Below are positions 35,438 through 44,980 of a stretch of DNA of 64,000 nucleotides, piece after piece; position 1 is the stretch's first letter; every line of letters begins with the position of its first letter. Position numbers and translations under genes: made by a program. The notes beneath the pieces were generated by a model. The model did not search any database and was not told where the DNA came from. It saw only the letters and a list, made by a program, of their open reading frames with translations. The DNA is from a bacterium 1XD42-54. GTDB lineage: Bacteria > Bacillota > Clostridia > Lachnospirales > Lachnospiraceae. Location: NCBI GenBank assembly GCA_003612585.1, contig RAZH01000001.1:186001-250000 (forward strand), given 5' to 3'.

Positions 35438-38422
35438 TTATTGTCTGATCTGCTCAGTTTCGGAATCAAGCAGCTTTGCAAACTGGTTCGACTTCATCAC
35501 CACCCGCAAAATATTCATTACCGATTTCTGCAAATCACCGAGCGTAATATTGTTCTTCTGGTACGTACCACGGTAAACGATGGTTGTTGTTCCATCCCCG
35601 TTATCCTGCGCTAGAGCGCTTCCGCCCAGATCTGCAAGCAGCTCTGAAACCTTCTTTGTAACCACCTCTCCGTTTTCATTCACCACATCCCTCTGTGCAC
35701 TTTCATAAACGGCAGTCTTCACGGTTTTTGTAATGGTCTCATCCCCTGACGCATCCGGCGTGAATTCCCCCCACGCAGTATGCATCCGGTATCCGGCCAG
35801 CCAATACCAGCCCTGCTCGATTGTCACCTCCGGGTATGTTCCATCCGTACCAAACACCGGCTCTTCGTCCGAAAAGCCCCGCACGGTAATATCCTCCACC
35901 GAATTTCCTGGCATAATCAGATCGTTTCCGGCATGCAGGGAGACTGACGGCGTCGACTGTCCGCCGCCCCAGTCTGTCATGACAAGCCCTTCAAAGCCCC
36001 ATTCTCCCCGAAGAATATTCGTCAGGAGATCATAATCGTCTCCTGCCGGAACGCCGTTATTCTGATTGTAGGAAGACATCACTCCCATGGGCTGCGACAT
36101 TTTCACGGCAATTTCAAACCCTTTCAGATAGATTTCCCGAAGCGTGCGTTCATCAACATTATTGTTCACCGCCGTGCGGTTTACCTCCTGATTGTTTACC
36201 GCAAAATGCTTGATGCAGGCCCCGATTCCAGGCACGGACTGCAATCCCTGCGTTTCTGCGCCGCCCATCGTGCCGGACAGATACGGATCTTCTGAGTAAT
36301 ATTCAAAGTTTCGCCCGCACAGGGCATTGCGATGAATGTTCATGCCCGGAGCCAGAAGCATCGTAACTCCATACTCGGAAAGCTCCTCTCCCATAGCGGC
36401 TCCCACCTGCTCCATCAGATCTGTATCCCACGTAGACGCCAGCAGCGTGCCGATCGGCCACGCCGTACAGAACTGATAATATTCCCGGCCATCCTCCGCT
36501 TCATAATCCCTCGTAAGCCGTAGCCCTGCCGGACCGTCCGCCAGAATAATATTCGGTATCTTTTTGGACTCAATATAGATACCTGCTGTCTCACCTGCGG
36601 CCCCCTGCACTGAATTTTCCTGTGCCTTTGCAATCGTTTCAACGCTTACCTCTGCCACATTAGCTGACTGTGCCCCCGCAGACTGTCCTGAAGCATTCGG
36701 CAGCTTACTCCCGCCGATCACGAGATCTGCCATCTCACTTACGGTCAGGCCTGACACAAATTCCTCCAATGTAACGGTCCCGTTATATACATCAATCAGT
36801 GTCGATTCACTGAAATCTCCTTCCAGCTGCACAATCTCTTCTTCATATATACCATGATAAGGATTCTCCGGCACATATGGAAGATTCTCCGCCAGATACT
36901 GTGTCTGTGTGGTATCAGACACATATGCAGTCACCTTCTCCGCTTCATAAGACGACGCATGGTTTACGGTCTCTATCACTCCCGCATCCAGCTCAAGCTG
37001 CAAAGCCTCCGCAATCTCCTGTGCCTCCGCTTCGTAAGTATATGAGTCTATACCCTTTCGCGAGAGCATATTGATTTCCTGTACCGGCTCCATCTGATTG
37101 CTAAGCTGCTCTGTTACCACAGTCTCATCCAGATGAAGCACGGCCGCAACCTCTGTATTTCTGGAGCTGTTGCCGACGCGCAGAACATAGTCCCCCTCCT
37201 CCAGAAGATATGCTGCCTGCTCTGTGCTGTAGGAGGCCATGTCCGCAGTCGAAAAACACAGCGTCACGCTCTGGCTTTCTCCCGGCTCCAGTGTTTTTGT
37301 CTTTGTATAAGCCGCCAATTCCTGATACGGCTTCTCCAGAACCCCGTCCGGAGCAGAAAAATACACCTCCACAACCTCTTTACCTGCGTAAGTGTCTCCT
37401 GTATTTGTCACCAGGGCTGTCACTGTAATCTCCTTCGGACCGGCAGTCACCGTCTCCACCTCAATCGAAAAGTCCGTATAAGAAAGCCCGTATCCAAACG
37501 GATAGGACGGCGTAATTCCAAAGGTATCAAAATACCGGTACCCCACATAAATTCCTTCCGTATAATCCTCCTGGTCCACTTCCTTGTCATTCGCACCAAA
37601 ACTCTGTGCGGACGGATAATCCATATAATCCTGTGGCCATGTATCAGTCAGCTTGCCGGAAGGACATTCTTCCCCTGCCAGCACCTTCACTACAGCATTT
37701 CCGCCCTCCATACCTGCCTGGCTCATCAGCAGCATCGCATCCAGGCCTTCAATCTCATCAAAGAATTGTGTATCAATCACACCGCCAACATTCAGCAGAA
37801 CAATCGTCTTTTCAAAAGAAGAAGCCAGCTTTTGCAGGTTTCTTTCTTCTGCACTTGTGAGATAATAATCGCCCGTCTCACCGACCCGGTCCGCCCCTTC
37901 TCCGGAATTTCTTGTAATCACATAAATCGCAGTCTTTGTTTCGCCATCCCTACGCGCCTCTTCCACTTCCTCATCCGTCAGTTCCGGTTCTTCCACATAA
38001 AATGGCATACCAAAGCCGCCGTCAAACTCTGCTTTTTTTCGCTCGCACATTTCTTCATAACCGTTCAACCAGTCTGAAGTTGTAATCTCAAAACGCGAAT
38101 TTTTAAAACCTTCCCAGATGGAAACCGCGTATCTTTGATTTACGTCACCTGACCCGGTACCGCCCTTCGCCGTACGGACAGCGCCACCTCCAAAGAGCGC
38201 AAGACTCCCTTCGGACACAAGTGGCAATGCCCCGTCCTCATTTTCCAGAAGTACCATGCCCTGCATCGCTGCTTCCATAGACAAGGCTGCATTTCTCTTT
38301 TCCCGCTCTGACATTTCCTCAGTGGTAGATGCCCCCTGTACGGCTATCCCCGAATTTCCGGCCAGACACACTGCCGTCATAAACGCCAGAAAACGTTTTC
38401 CTGTTCCCGCATATCGTCTCAT
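35438..38422 (-). CDS. Secreted GH3 beta-glucosidase, reversed domain order (second of pair)
   Basis: A 994-residue glycosidase with a signal peptide (cleavage near VQGA). The domains are in reverse order: the GH3 C-terminal-type sandwich comes first, with the acid/base motif GEGADR (Glu175), then an FnIII-like domain (ALVTNTGDTYAGKEVV, about 345-440), a linker, and last the TIM-barrel domain with KHFAVNNQEVNR and nucleophile Asp817 in VMTDWGGG. Both catalytic residues are present. Reversed order is known from Butyrivibrio and Ruminococcus beta-glucosidases. It would cleave beta-linked oligosaccharides outside the cell. ATG 38422 has GGGAGG nine bases upstream; it has its own promoter. Confidence 0.92.
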   Translation of the reverse strand: MRRYAGTGKRFLAFMTAVCLAGNSGIAVQGASTTEEMSEREKRNAALSMEAAMQGMVLLENEDGALPLVSEGSLALFGGGAVRTAKGGTGSGDVNQRYAVSIWEGFKNSRFEITTSDWLNGYEEMCERKKAEFDGGFGMPFYVEEPELTDEEVEEARRDGETKTAIYVITRNSGEGADRVGETGDYYLTSAEERNLQKLASSFEKTIVLLNVGGVIDTQFFDEIEGLDAMLLMSQAGMEGGNAVVKVLAGEECPSGKLTDTWPQDYMDYPSAQSFGANDKEVDQEDYTEGIYVGYRYFDTFGITPSYPFGYGLSYTDFSIEVETVTAGPKEITVTALVTNTGDTYAGKEVVEVYFSAPDGVLEKPYQELAAYTKTKTLEPGESQSVTLCFSTADMASYSTEQAAYLLEEGDYVLRVGNSSRNTEVAAVLHLDETVVTEQLSNQMEPVQEINMLSRKGIDSYTYEAEAQEIAEALQLELDAGVIETVNHASSYEAEKVTAYVSDTTQTQYLAENLPYVPENPYHGIYEEEIVQLEGDFSESTLIDVYNGTVTLEEFVSGLTVSEMADLVIGGSKLPNASGQSAGAQSANVAEVSVETIAKAQENSVQGAAGETAGIYIESKKIPNIILADGPAGLRLTRDYEAEDGREYYQFCTAWPIGTLLASTWDTDLMEQVGAAMGEELSEYGVTMLLAPGMNIHRNALCGRNFEYYSEDPYLSGTMGGAETQGLQSVPGIGACIKHFAVNNQEVNRTAVNNNVDERTLREIYLKGFEIAVKMSQPMGVMSSYNQNNGVPAGDDYDLLTNILRGEWGFEGLVMTDWGGGQSTPSVSLHAGNDLIMPGNSVEDITVRGFSDEEPVFGTDGTYPEVTIEQGWYWLAGYRMHTAWGEFTPDASGDETITKTVKTAVYESAQRDVVNENGEVVTKKVSELLADLGGSALAQDNGDGTTTIVYRGTYQKNNITLGDLQKSVMNILRVVMKSNQFAKLLDSETEQIRQ

Positions 38423-38451
38423 CCGCTCTTTCCTCCCTGTTATTTTTTTCC

Positions 38452-38483
38452 AGTATAGCATACTTTTTGACAGGCCTGTCAAA
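38452..38483 (-). promoter_or_regulatory. Promoter with 18-bp perfect palindrome upstream of the GH3 gene
   Basis: TTTGACAGGCCTGTCAAA (38466-38483) is a perfect palindrome. On the minus strand its first half holds TTGACA as -35 (38482-38477); TATACT with upstream TGC (extended -10) lies at 38457-38452. The 19-base spacing is long, so the extended -10 may matter. The palindrome is a strong operator candidate for a dimeric regulator. Confidence 0.6.
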
Positions 38484-38535
38484 GAATAAAAGAAAACACA
38501 TCTTTTGTATTTATATATGGATACATTGCAAAGCA

Positions 38536-38557
38536 GTCCCGGTAAAAATACCGGGAC
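38536..38557 (-). terminator. Terminator-like hairpin after the first GH3 gene
   Basis: GTCCCGGTA (38536-38544) and TACCGGGAC (38549-38557) form a 9-bp GC-rich stem with a four-base loop, 84 bases after the stop codon of the upstream GH3 gene. The U-run after it is short on the minus strand, so efficiency is uncertain. Confidence 0.6.
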
Positions 38558-38640
38558 CGCAATCCTTTTGTCTGTATTTCACTGCTTCAAGCCAGTAAAA
38601 TACATTACTGTTTTATATTTTTCTGATACGTGTTTTTTGA

Positions 38641-41600
38641 CTACTGTTTTTCGATCGTCAGATAAGTTTCCAGTTTGTCTGCACGCGCCTCTGTATAAGA
38701 AACTGCTTCCACATCGTCAAACAGTGCTGCGAACTGATTGGATGCCATAACAACCTTCAAGATGTTTGCAGTTGACTTCTGAAGATCGCCAAGTGAGATA
38801 TTGTTATCCTTATAGTCGCCCTTGTAAACGATCGTCGTATTGTCGCCGTCTGTCGTAACGGTTACTGCATCGCCAAGCGCTGCGATCAGCTCGGATACTG
38901 CTACCTCTGCTTCCTGGCCATCTACGATTGCCGGACGAACTGCCGCTTCATAATCAGCGGTTGCAACTGTCTTTTCAATCGTCACGCTGCCGTTTGCATC
39001 AAGCACAAACTCGCCCCATGCAGTTTTCGCACTCGGTCCGAACCATCCCTGGCCTACCGTTACCTGCGGATAAATATCATCTTCGCCAAATACCGGCTCT
39101 TCATCCGTAAATGCACGGATTGTGATATCCTCAACAGAGCTTCCCGGCATGATCAGGTCATTTCCTGCATGCATGGAGATCGAAGGTGTGGACTGTCCGC
39201 CGCCCCAGTCTGTCATGATCAGACCGTCGAAGCCCCACTCGCCGCGGGTTACATCGGTCAGAAGATCATAATCATCTGCATCCGGAATACTGTTATTTAC
39301 ATTATAGGAGGACATAATGGACATCGGAGCTGCGCCCTTAACCACCATCTCAAACTGTTTCAGATAAATTTCACGGGAAGCACGCTCACTGATTGTGTTG
39401 TTTACTGCATTACGGTTGTCTTCCTGGCTGTTGCCGTAGAAGTGCTTGATGGTAACGCCGATACCCGGATGGGACTGAACGCCCTGCGTCTCGCTGATTC
39501 CCATCATACCTGACAGATACGGATCTTCTGAATAGTATTCAAAGTTACGTCCGCACAGCGCATTCTTCTGAATATTCATACCAGGCGCCAGCCACAGTGT
39601 CACACCGTACTCCAGAAGCTCCTCGCCTACTGCCTTTCCAAGCGTTTCCATTGCTTCCACATCCCAGCTCTGTGTCATAACCGTACCGGACGGGAATGCG
39701 GTACAGAACTGATAGTATGTGCCGTCTTCGCGTTCTTCTTCCTGCGTAATACGAAGGCCTGCCGGGCCGTCAGCCAGAACGATATTCGGAATCTTCTTGG
39801 ATTCGATATAGATACCTGCTGTCTCGCCTGCCGCACCGGACACTGCGTTTGCCTGCGCGCCGATCATTGTTCCGTCAGAAATGTCTGATGCATTTTCGGA
39901 AGCAGCGCCTGCGGACTGTCCGTTTGCACTCGGCAGCTTGTTTCCGCCGATCACGATATCTGCCATCTGGCTTACCGTCAGACCGGATACAAACTCTTCC
40001 ATGGTGATCGTTCCATCGTAGACATCTTTCAGCGTACTCTGGCTGAAATCTCCTGCCAGTTTTTCCACGATCTCGGAATAATCCGGATGGTCATGGTACT
40101 TGCCGGTCAATGTATAGCCGAGATTCTCATTCAGATACTCTGTTTCAGTCGTATCGGAAACGTAAGCTGTCACATTCTCATTATCATAAGGAGAAGCATT
40201 GTCCACTGTCTCGATATCTGCCGCTGCCAGAGCGATTCTCTCTGCCGCTGCGATCTCGTCCGCTTCACCTTCATAGGAATAAGGTGTAACGCCCTCTTTG
40301 CTCAGCTCCTCGATCTCCTCGTCCGGATGAAGCTGATTGGAAAGCTGCTCTGTCACGGCTGTCTCGTCCAGGGTAATCACAGCGCCTACCTGCGTATTTC
40401 TTGAGCTGTCACCCACACGTACTACGTAATCGCCCGCTTCCAGAATATAAGCAGCGCGTTCTGTCGAATAGGAGGACATCTCTGTTGTCTTATAGGAAAT
40501 CTTCAGCGTCTGGCTCTCGCCCGGCGCCAGCTCGTCAGTCTTTCCGAATGCTGCCAGCTCCTGATACGGTTTCTCAAGCTCGCCGTCCGGTGCGGAGAAG
40601 TATATCTGAACTACTTCTTTTCCGGAATACGTATCGCCTGTATTAGTCACAGTTACCGTCACAGTTACCTGATCCGCATCTGCCTCAACACTGTCTACCT
40701 TCACGTCAAAGTCTGTGTAGGAAAGTCCGTATCCAAACTCATAAGCCGGTGTCACATTGAAAGTGTCAAAGTAACGGTAGCCTACGTAAATTCCATCAAA
40801 GTAATCTTCCTGATCAATGTCTCCATCGTTTGCGCCCCAGTACTTGGCGTCTGCAACGTCAGAGTAGTTTACCGGCCATGTTGCTGTCAGCTTACCGGAC
40901 GGAGTCACCTCACCGTTTAATACCTTCACCAGAGCGTCACCGCCGCGCTGTCCGGCCTGTCCCATCACAACAACGGAATCAATGCCTTCGATTTCACCCA
41001 CGAATTTCGTATCAACGGCTCCGCCTGCATTAATAACAACCACTACTTTATCAAAGTTGGCTGCAATCTTCTCCAGATTTGCCTTCTCCAGATCCGTCAG
41101 CTCATAATCGCCCGGCGTAACCGTACGGTCAGCACCTTCTCCTGCGATTCTTCCCAGTACATACACTGCTGTATCCGTGCCGTCTGCTTTTGATTCCTCA
41201 AGCATCTCGTCGGTTACTTCGATCTCTTCCGCACGCGGTGCAGACCACCAGCTGTTTCCGGAAGCCTCCTCTGCTGCCTTCTGAGCCTCCTCATAAGCTG
41301 CAATATAAGAACCTGTTGTTACCTTATATCCTGCATTTTCAAAACCTTCTGCCACAGAAACGGTCTCTCTTTGATTCACATCACCGGAACCTGTACCGCC
41401 CTTTACTGTCCTCTGCGCGCCTGTACCAAACACTGCCACGCTGCCCTGTGCTGCCATCGGAAGCACATTGTTCTTGTTCTGCAAAAGCACCATACCCTGT
41501 GTTGCCAGATTCATAGACACATCTGAATTCCTGGCTTCACGCTCTGTTACCTCATTGGAGGTCACTGCGCCGTTTGCTCCGGCTGTCATACAGCTGCCAA

Positions 41601-41655
41601 GTACCATTGCTGCTGCCATTGCTGCTGAAACCAGTCTTTTTCTGTTTCTGTTCAT
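38641..41655 (-). CDS. Secreted GH3 beta-glucosidase, reversed domain order (first of pair)
   Basis: A 1004-residue paralogue of the next gene with the same reversed layout: signal peptide (MNRNRKRLVSAAMAAAMVLG, cleavage near GANGA), sandwich domain with acid/base Glu173 in GEGADR, FnIII-like domain (TVTNTGDTYSGKEVVQIYFS), then the barrel with KHFYGNSQEDNR and nucleophile Asp816 in IMTDWGGG. The substrate loop KHFYGN differs from KHFAVN in its partner, so specificities may differ. ATG 41655 has AAAGGAG upstream. It lies directly after the three-component sensor operon and is its likely target. Confidence 0.92.
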   Translation of the reverse strand: MNRNRKRLVSAAMAAAMVLGSCMTAGANGAVTSNEVTEREARNSDVSMNLATQGMVLLQNKNNVLPMAAQGSVAVFGTGAQRTVKGGTGSGDVNQRETVSVAEGFENAGYKVTTGSYIAAYEEAQKAAEEASGNSWWSAPRAEEIEVTDEMLEESKADGTDTAVYVLGRIAGEGADRTVTPGDYELTDLEKANLEKIAANFDKVVVVINAGGAVDTKFVGEIEGIDSVVVMGQAGQRGGDALVKVLNGEVTPSGKLTATWPVNYSDVADAKYWGANDGDIDQEDYFDGIYVGYRYFDTFNVTPAYEFGYGLSYTDFDVKVDSVEADADQVTVTVTVTNTGDTYSGKEVVQIYFSAPDGELEKPYQELAAFGKTDELAPGESQTLKISYKTTEMSSYSTERAAYILEAGDYVVRVGDSSRNTQVGAVITLDETAVTEQLSNQLHPDEEIEELSKEGVTPYSYEGEADEIAAAERIALAAADIETVDNASPYDNENVTAYVSDTTETEYLNENLGYTLTGKYHDHPDYSEIVEKLAGDFSQSTLKDVYDGTITMEEFVSGLTVSQMADIVIGGNKLPSANGQSAGAASENASDISDGTMIGAQANAVSGAAGETAGIYIESKKIPNIVLADGPAGLRITQEEEREDGTYYQFCTAFPSGTVMTQSWDVEAMETLGKAVGEELLEYGVTLWLAPGMNIQKNALCGRNFEYYSEDPYLSGMMGISETQGVQSHPGIGVTIKHFYGNSQEDNRNAVNNTISERASREIYLKQFEMVVKGAAPMSIMSSYNVNNSIPDADDYDLLTDVTRGEWGFDGLIMTDWGGGQSTPSISMHAGNDLIMPGSSVEDITIRAFTDEEPVFGEDDIYPQVTVGQGWFGPSAKTAWGEFVLDANGSVTIEKTVATADYEAAVRPAIVDGQEAEVAVSELIAALGDAVTVTTDGDNTTIVYKGDYKDNNISLGDLQKSTANILKVVMASNQFAALFDDVEAVSYTEARADKLETYLTIEKQ

Positions 41656-41699
41656 ACTGTTCTCCTTTCTTGGGAAACCGCGTTCCTGCTGTTGAAAGT

Positions 41700-41705
41700 A
41701 TTCTA
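41700..41705 (-). promoter_or_regulatory. Extended -10 box of the first GH3 gene
   Basis: On the minus strand TGCTAGAAT gives an extended -10 (TAGAAT at 41705-41700), 45 bases before the ATG. No fair -35 box is seen at 16-18 bases upstream, as expected if an AraC-type regulator activates it. Confidence 0.4.
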
Positions 41706-41796
41706 GCACAGAAAAATTTTGACCTCTATTCTGCATTTCTGGCAAAACCATGGTCTTTTATGCCATCGGCGCTGCATTTTTTTGCCATTATGTCTA

Positions 41797-41828
41797 AAAT
41801 TGCCCTGGCCGTACAGCCAGGGCAATTT
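41797..41828 (-). terminator. Terminator of the three-component sensor operon
   Basis: AAATTGCCCTGGC (41797-41809) and GCCAGGGCAATTT (41816-41828) form a perfect 13-bp stem with a six-base loop, followed by TTTTAG on the minus strand. It separates the regulator gene from the GH3 gene. Confidence 0.8.
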
Positions 41829-41861
41829 GCCACAGAATTCTCCTTTAAAGACCCCTTCCGG

Positions 41862-43433
41862 TCAACTCAAATACTCCCGGATTTCTCCGATATTTCTTCC
41901 AGTGTATTTTTTAAACACTTTATAAAAATATGTAATATTTCCATAGCCAGACTGTTCGGCAATCTCCCTGACCGTATAGTTCCCCTTCCACAAAAGTCCC
42001 AGCGCTTTCTTCATCCGGATATCGGTCAGAATTTCCACAAAAGTCTGACTCAGCTCCTGCTTCAGAAGACGGCTCAGATAAAACGTGCTGATCCCCGCAG
42101 CCTCGGCTGTTTCCTCCATAGAAACATCTTCCCGGTAATGGCGTTCCATATGGAGAATCGCACGCTCAATATATTCCCGGCTCTTTCCTTCTGTTGCTCC
42201 GCGCTCTGAAAGCCGCTCCAGCACTTCCATCACCCATTCCTGCATGCTGTCTTTATCCGCACAGCCACAAAGCGCAGGAAAATCCAGTTTGCCTTTTCTG
42301 GAATACCGTCTCAGATATCCCTGGCTTTCCTCCATATAATCACAGATCGGCTGCATAAACCCAAGAATGCGCAGCTGCCAGAGATTGGCGTTTTCTTCCG
42401 TGATAACGGCCTCTGAAAAAAGCGCTCTGATCTCCTCCTTGCACCGCTCAATTCCTCCCTTTTTCAGGCTTTCCAGATATTGCTGTCCGAGCTCTCTTGC
42501 CGACGTACCCGTTTCCTGTCTTTTTTCACTGTCTTTATAGAAAAAAACGCCTGCCTTCGTACTGCTCCTTGCCGCAATCCGGCATTCTGCAAGCCCTGTA
42601 CCCATCTCTTCATAATCATATTTCCACGTGCTGACACCAAGAACCATCTCGTGTCCTTCCTGCTTCTTCACCAGAGACAGCAAAATTGCCGCAATATCGG
42701 ACAGCCATTTTACAAGGTTCTGCTCTGCCACAAATTCCTCCGGAAAAATCAAAAAATAGAGTTCTTCTTTGTACAGCTTTCCCACACAGCAGCAGTACTT
42801 TCCGATCTCTTCCTCCAACAGTTTCATCAGCGCACTGTAGTCGATCGGATTTCTCCATAGATCTGCGTCGCTTAAAAGCCGCACTGCCATCAGTACACCG
42901 CCGCGAAAGCTTCTGTGAAGCGACTGCTGATAAATCTGAAAGCTCTTTTCATCCGGTTCCCCCAGCAACAATGAGGACAGAAATTCCCTTCCTACAACAG
43001 AATTGATCTCGTCCAGATACCGCTCCTTGCTTTCCTGCTCATACACCAGTTTTTGTTCTCCCTGAAGAGCAGCAAGCACCTTTCCCAGGGTCTCCACAAA
43101 GCTCTCTTTTTCAAGCGGCTTCACAATGTAGTCTGATACATTCAGTTTCATTGCCTTCTTTGCATACTCGAACTCACTGTATGCGGAACTGATAATGATT
43201 TTCAGTCGCGAATTGCGCGTTCGGATCAGTTCGAGCGCATCCAGCCCGTTCATTTTCGGCATATTAATGTCCACAATCGCAATATCCGGCTCAAATTCCT
43301 GAACCGCAGCAATCAGATCCGCACCGTTGTATACGCTTGGCAACACTTCCAGCTCCGGAAATTCTCTCTGAATCATTAACTCAAGCGCTCTGCACTCAAT
43401 TGCCTCGTCATCTGCAATGATTATCCGATACAT
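41862..43433 (-). CDS. YesN-type response regulator of the three-component system
   Basis: A 523-residue regulator: receiver domain with ADDE at residues 7-10, Asp55 in IAIVDINMPKMNG and DYIVKPL; a long middle region; C-terminal AraC-type DNA-binding domain (DVSMEETAEAAGISTFYLSRLLKQELSQTF is its first helix-turn-helix, then IAEQSGYGNITYFYKVFKKYTG). It lies 23 bases after the kinase gene. Known relatives are the YesN regulators paired with LytS-type kinases in sugar sensing. Likely target: the GH3 gene just downstream. Confidence 0.92.
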   Translation of the reverse strand: MYRIIIADDEAIECRALELMIQREFPELEVLPSVYNGADLIAAVQEFEPDIAIVDINMPKMNGLDALELIRTRNSRLKIIISSAYSEFEYAKKAMKLNVSDYIVKPLEKESFVETLGKVLAALQGEQKLVYEQESKERYLDEINSVVGREFLSSLLLGEPDEKSFQIYQQSLHRSFRGGVLMAVRLLSDADLWRNPIDYSALMKLLEEEIGKYCCCVGKLYKEELYFLIFPEEFVAEQNLVKWLSDIAAILLSLVKKQEGHEMVLGVSTWKYDYEEMGTGLAECRIAARSSTKAGVFFYKDSEKRQETGTSARELGQQYLESLKKGGIERCKEEIRALFSEAVITEENANLWQLRILGFMQPICDYMEESQGYLRRYSRKGKLDFPALCGCADKDSMQEWVMEVLERLSERGATEGKSREYIERAILHMERHYREDVSMEETAEAAGISTFYLSRLLKQELSQTFVEILTDIRMKKALGLLWKGNYTVREIAEQSGYGNITYFYKVFKKYTGRNIGEIREYLS

Positions 43434-43456
43434 AAATCCTCCTTCTTTGCAGCTAT

Positions 43457-44980
43457 CTACTTCAGACGCTCTGTAACCGTCAAAACCTCCTGGCAGGGAA
43501 CTGTAATTTCAATTCTGGTTCCCTCCCCTTCTACGCTGAAAATATCCATGGTTGCGCGCCGGTTAAAAAATATCATGAGCCGTAAATACACATTACTCAG
43601 TCCGATTTTCTGCCCAATCTTGTCATTTTCCTGCATCTCCCGCCGCACCCGTTCCAGTGTTTCCTGCGACATGCCTTCTCCGTTATCTGCAATCACAATC
43701 CGTCCACTCTGACGCTCGCTGTCATATCTGGTACAGATAGTAATTTTCGCATCTTCTCCCTTCATTCCCACACCATGCGTAATGCAGTTTTCCACAAGCG
43801 GCTGTAAAAGCAGGCTCGGTACATGAATCTGATGGAAGGACTCATCCAGATCAAAAGAAAAGCTGATGCGTTCCCCGAATCGCTGTTCTTGCAGCTCAAC
43901 ATAATTCCCCAGTATCTCGATTTCCTTAGCCAGCGTTACTTCCCGTCCGGAATGATCCAGACTGTAGCGCAAAAGCCGCGCAGTCTTGCCAAGCAGTCCA
44001 GCGGTCTGCTCCGCGCTTTCCAGATACGCGGTCTGAGAAATCATATTCAGCGTATTAAACAGAAAATGCGGGTTGATCTGCATCTGCAAGGCCTTGAGCT
44101 CACTGGCTTTTAAAAGATTACTGATGCGCAGGTTCTCAAGTTCCTGATTCTTCAGCCGTTCCATTGTACTGGCGTTTTGCCTGATTTCCATAACCTGACG
44201 CTGAATCCGGCGAATCATTGAATTATAGACCTGATGAAGCCTTCCCATTTCCTCATCCATATCCGTATACTGCATGGTTGTTCGAATCTGTTCCAGATTT
44301 TCTCCATCAAACCGGCTTGCACTCTCTGTCAGCTCCTGCACTGGGTGAATCACTCGCCGCATGATATTGCGAATATTAAAAAATTCATATATTACCGTGC
44401 ATAAAATGACCAGAATCAAATCCGCAAAATAAATGCCGTTCCTCCACTCGATTTTCTTCTCCTGCTTCCCAGCTGCATCCAGCAGCCTGGAATACAAGCT
44501 CTGAAACTCGGAATTGATCGCCTCATAAACCTCCTGCGTCTGCGCATAATAACGGTTGATCGTCCGTTTACTTCCGATTGTCATCGCATCACACAGATAA
44601 CTGTGGTCATAAATCCGCTGAATACGCTCCGTATAGCTGTAAAACATCTCCTCCATATCGCGGATATCCCGGTAAAAAGCCATATCCACCTGCATATCCG
44701 CCATTTCCTTTAAAATCCGGCGTCCTTCCATGCACCCCTGCTCTATCTCTCTGTACAGTGTCTCGTCACCCTCCAGCGTATATTCATACACGCTGTCATT
44801 AATGGCAGCCAGTCCGTCAAAAAATGTATTCAGGTTCAACAGCTGATTCATACTGTCCTTATGACTCTGATCCATAATTCGGTAGACAGAAACACAGAGA
44901 GCGATCAGCACAAGCGCCACAACGGAAATGCCGAGCATGAACTGCATCATACGGGATTTAAATGTCCTGTTTTTCCTCAT
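43457..44980 (-). CDS. LytS/YesM-type sensor histidine kinase of the three-component system
   Basis: A 507-residue kinase with a helix near residues 15-35 (FMLGISVVALVLIALCV), an extracytoplasmic helical region, a second helix near 155-175, a HAMP-like linker (IHPVQELTESASRF), phospho-acceptor His305 in QINPHFLFNTLNMI, and an ATPase domain with ENCITHGVG and DNGEGMS. The ATG at 44980 overlaps the stop of the sensor-protein gene in ATGA, suggesting coupled synthesis. A GTG at 44992 lies too close to the GGGGAGG site. Confidence 0.91.
   Translation of the reverse strand: MRKNRTFKSRMMQFMLGISVVALVLIALCVSVYRIMDQSHKDSMNQLLNLNTFFDGLAAINDSVYEYTLEGDETLYREIEQGCMEGRRILKEMADMQVDMAFYRDIRDMEEMFYSYTERIQRIYDHSYLCDAMTIGSKRTINRYYAQTQEVYEAINSEFQSLYSRLLDAAGKQEKKIEWRNGIYFADLILVILCTVIYEFFNIRNIMRRVIHPVQELTESASRFDGENLEQIRTTMQYTDMDEEMGRLHQVYNSMIRRIQRQVMEIRQNASTMERLKNQELENLRISNLLKASELKALQMQINPHFLFNTLNMISQTAYLESAEQTAGLLGKTARLLRYSLDHSGREVTLAKEIEILGNYVELQEQRFGERISFSFDLDESFHQIHVPSLLLQPLVENCITHGVGMKGEDAKITICTRYDSERQSGRIVIADNGEGMSQETLERVRREMQENDKIGQKIGLSNVYLRLMIFFNRRATMDIFSVEGEGTRIEITVPCQEVLTVTERLK

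Noticed and set aside
37133-38077. 314-codon open frame on the plus strand opposite a GH3 gene
   Set aside because: It is antisense to a gene with intact catalytic motifs, has no ribosome site and its translation is rich in Cys, His, Arg and Leu, typical of a shadow frame.
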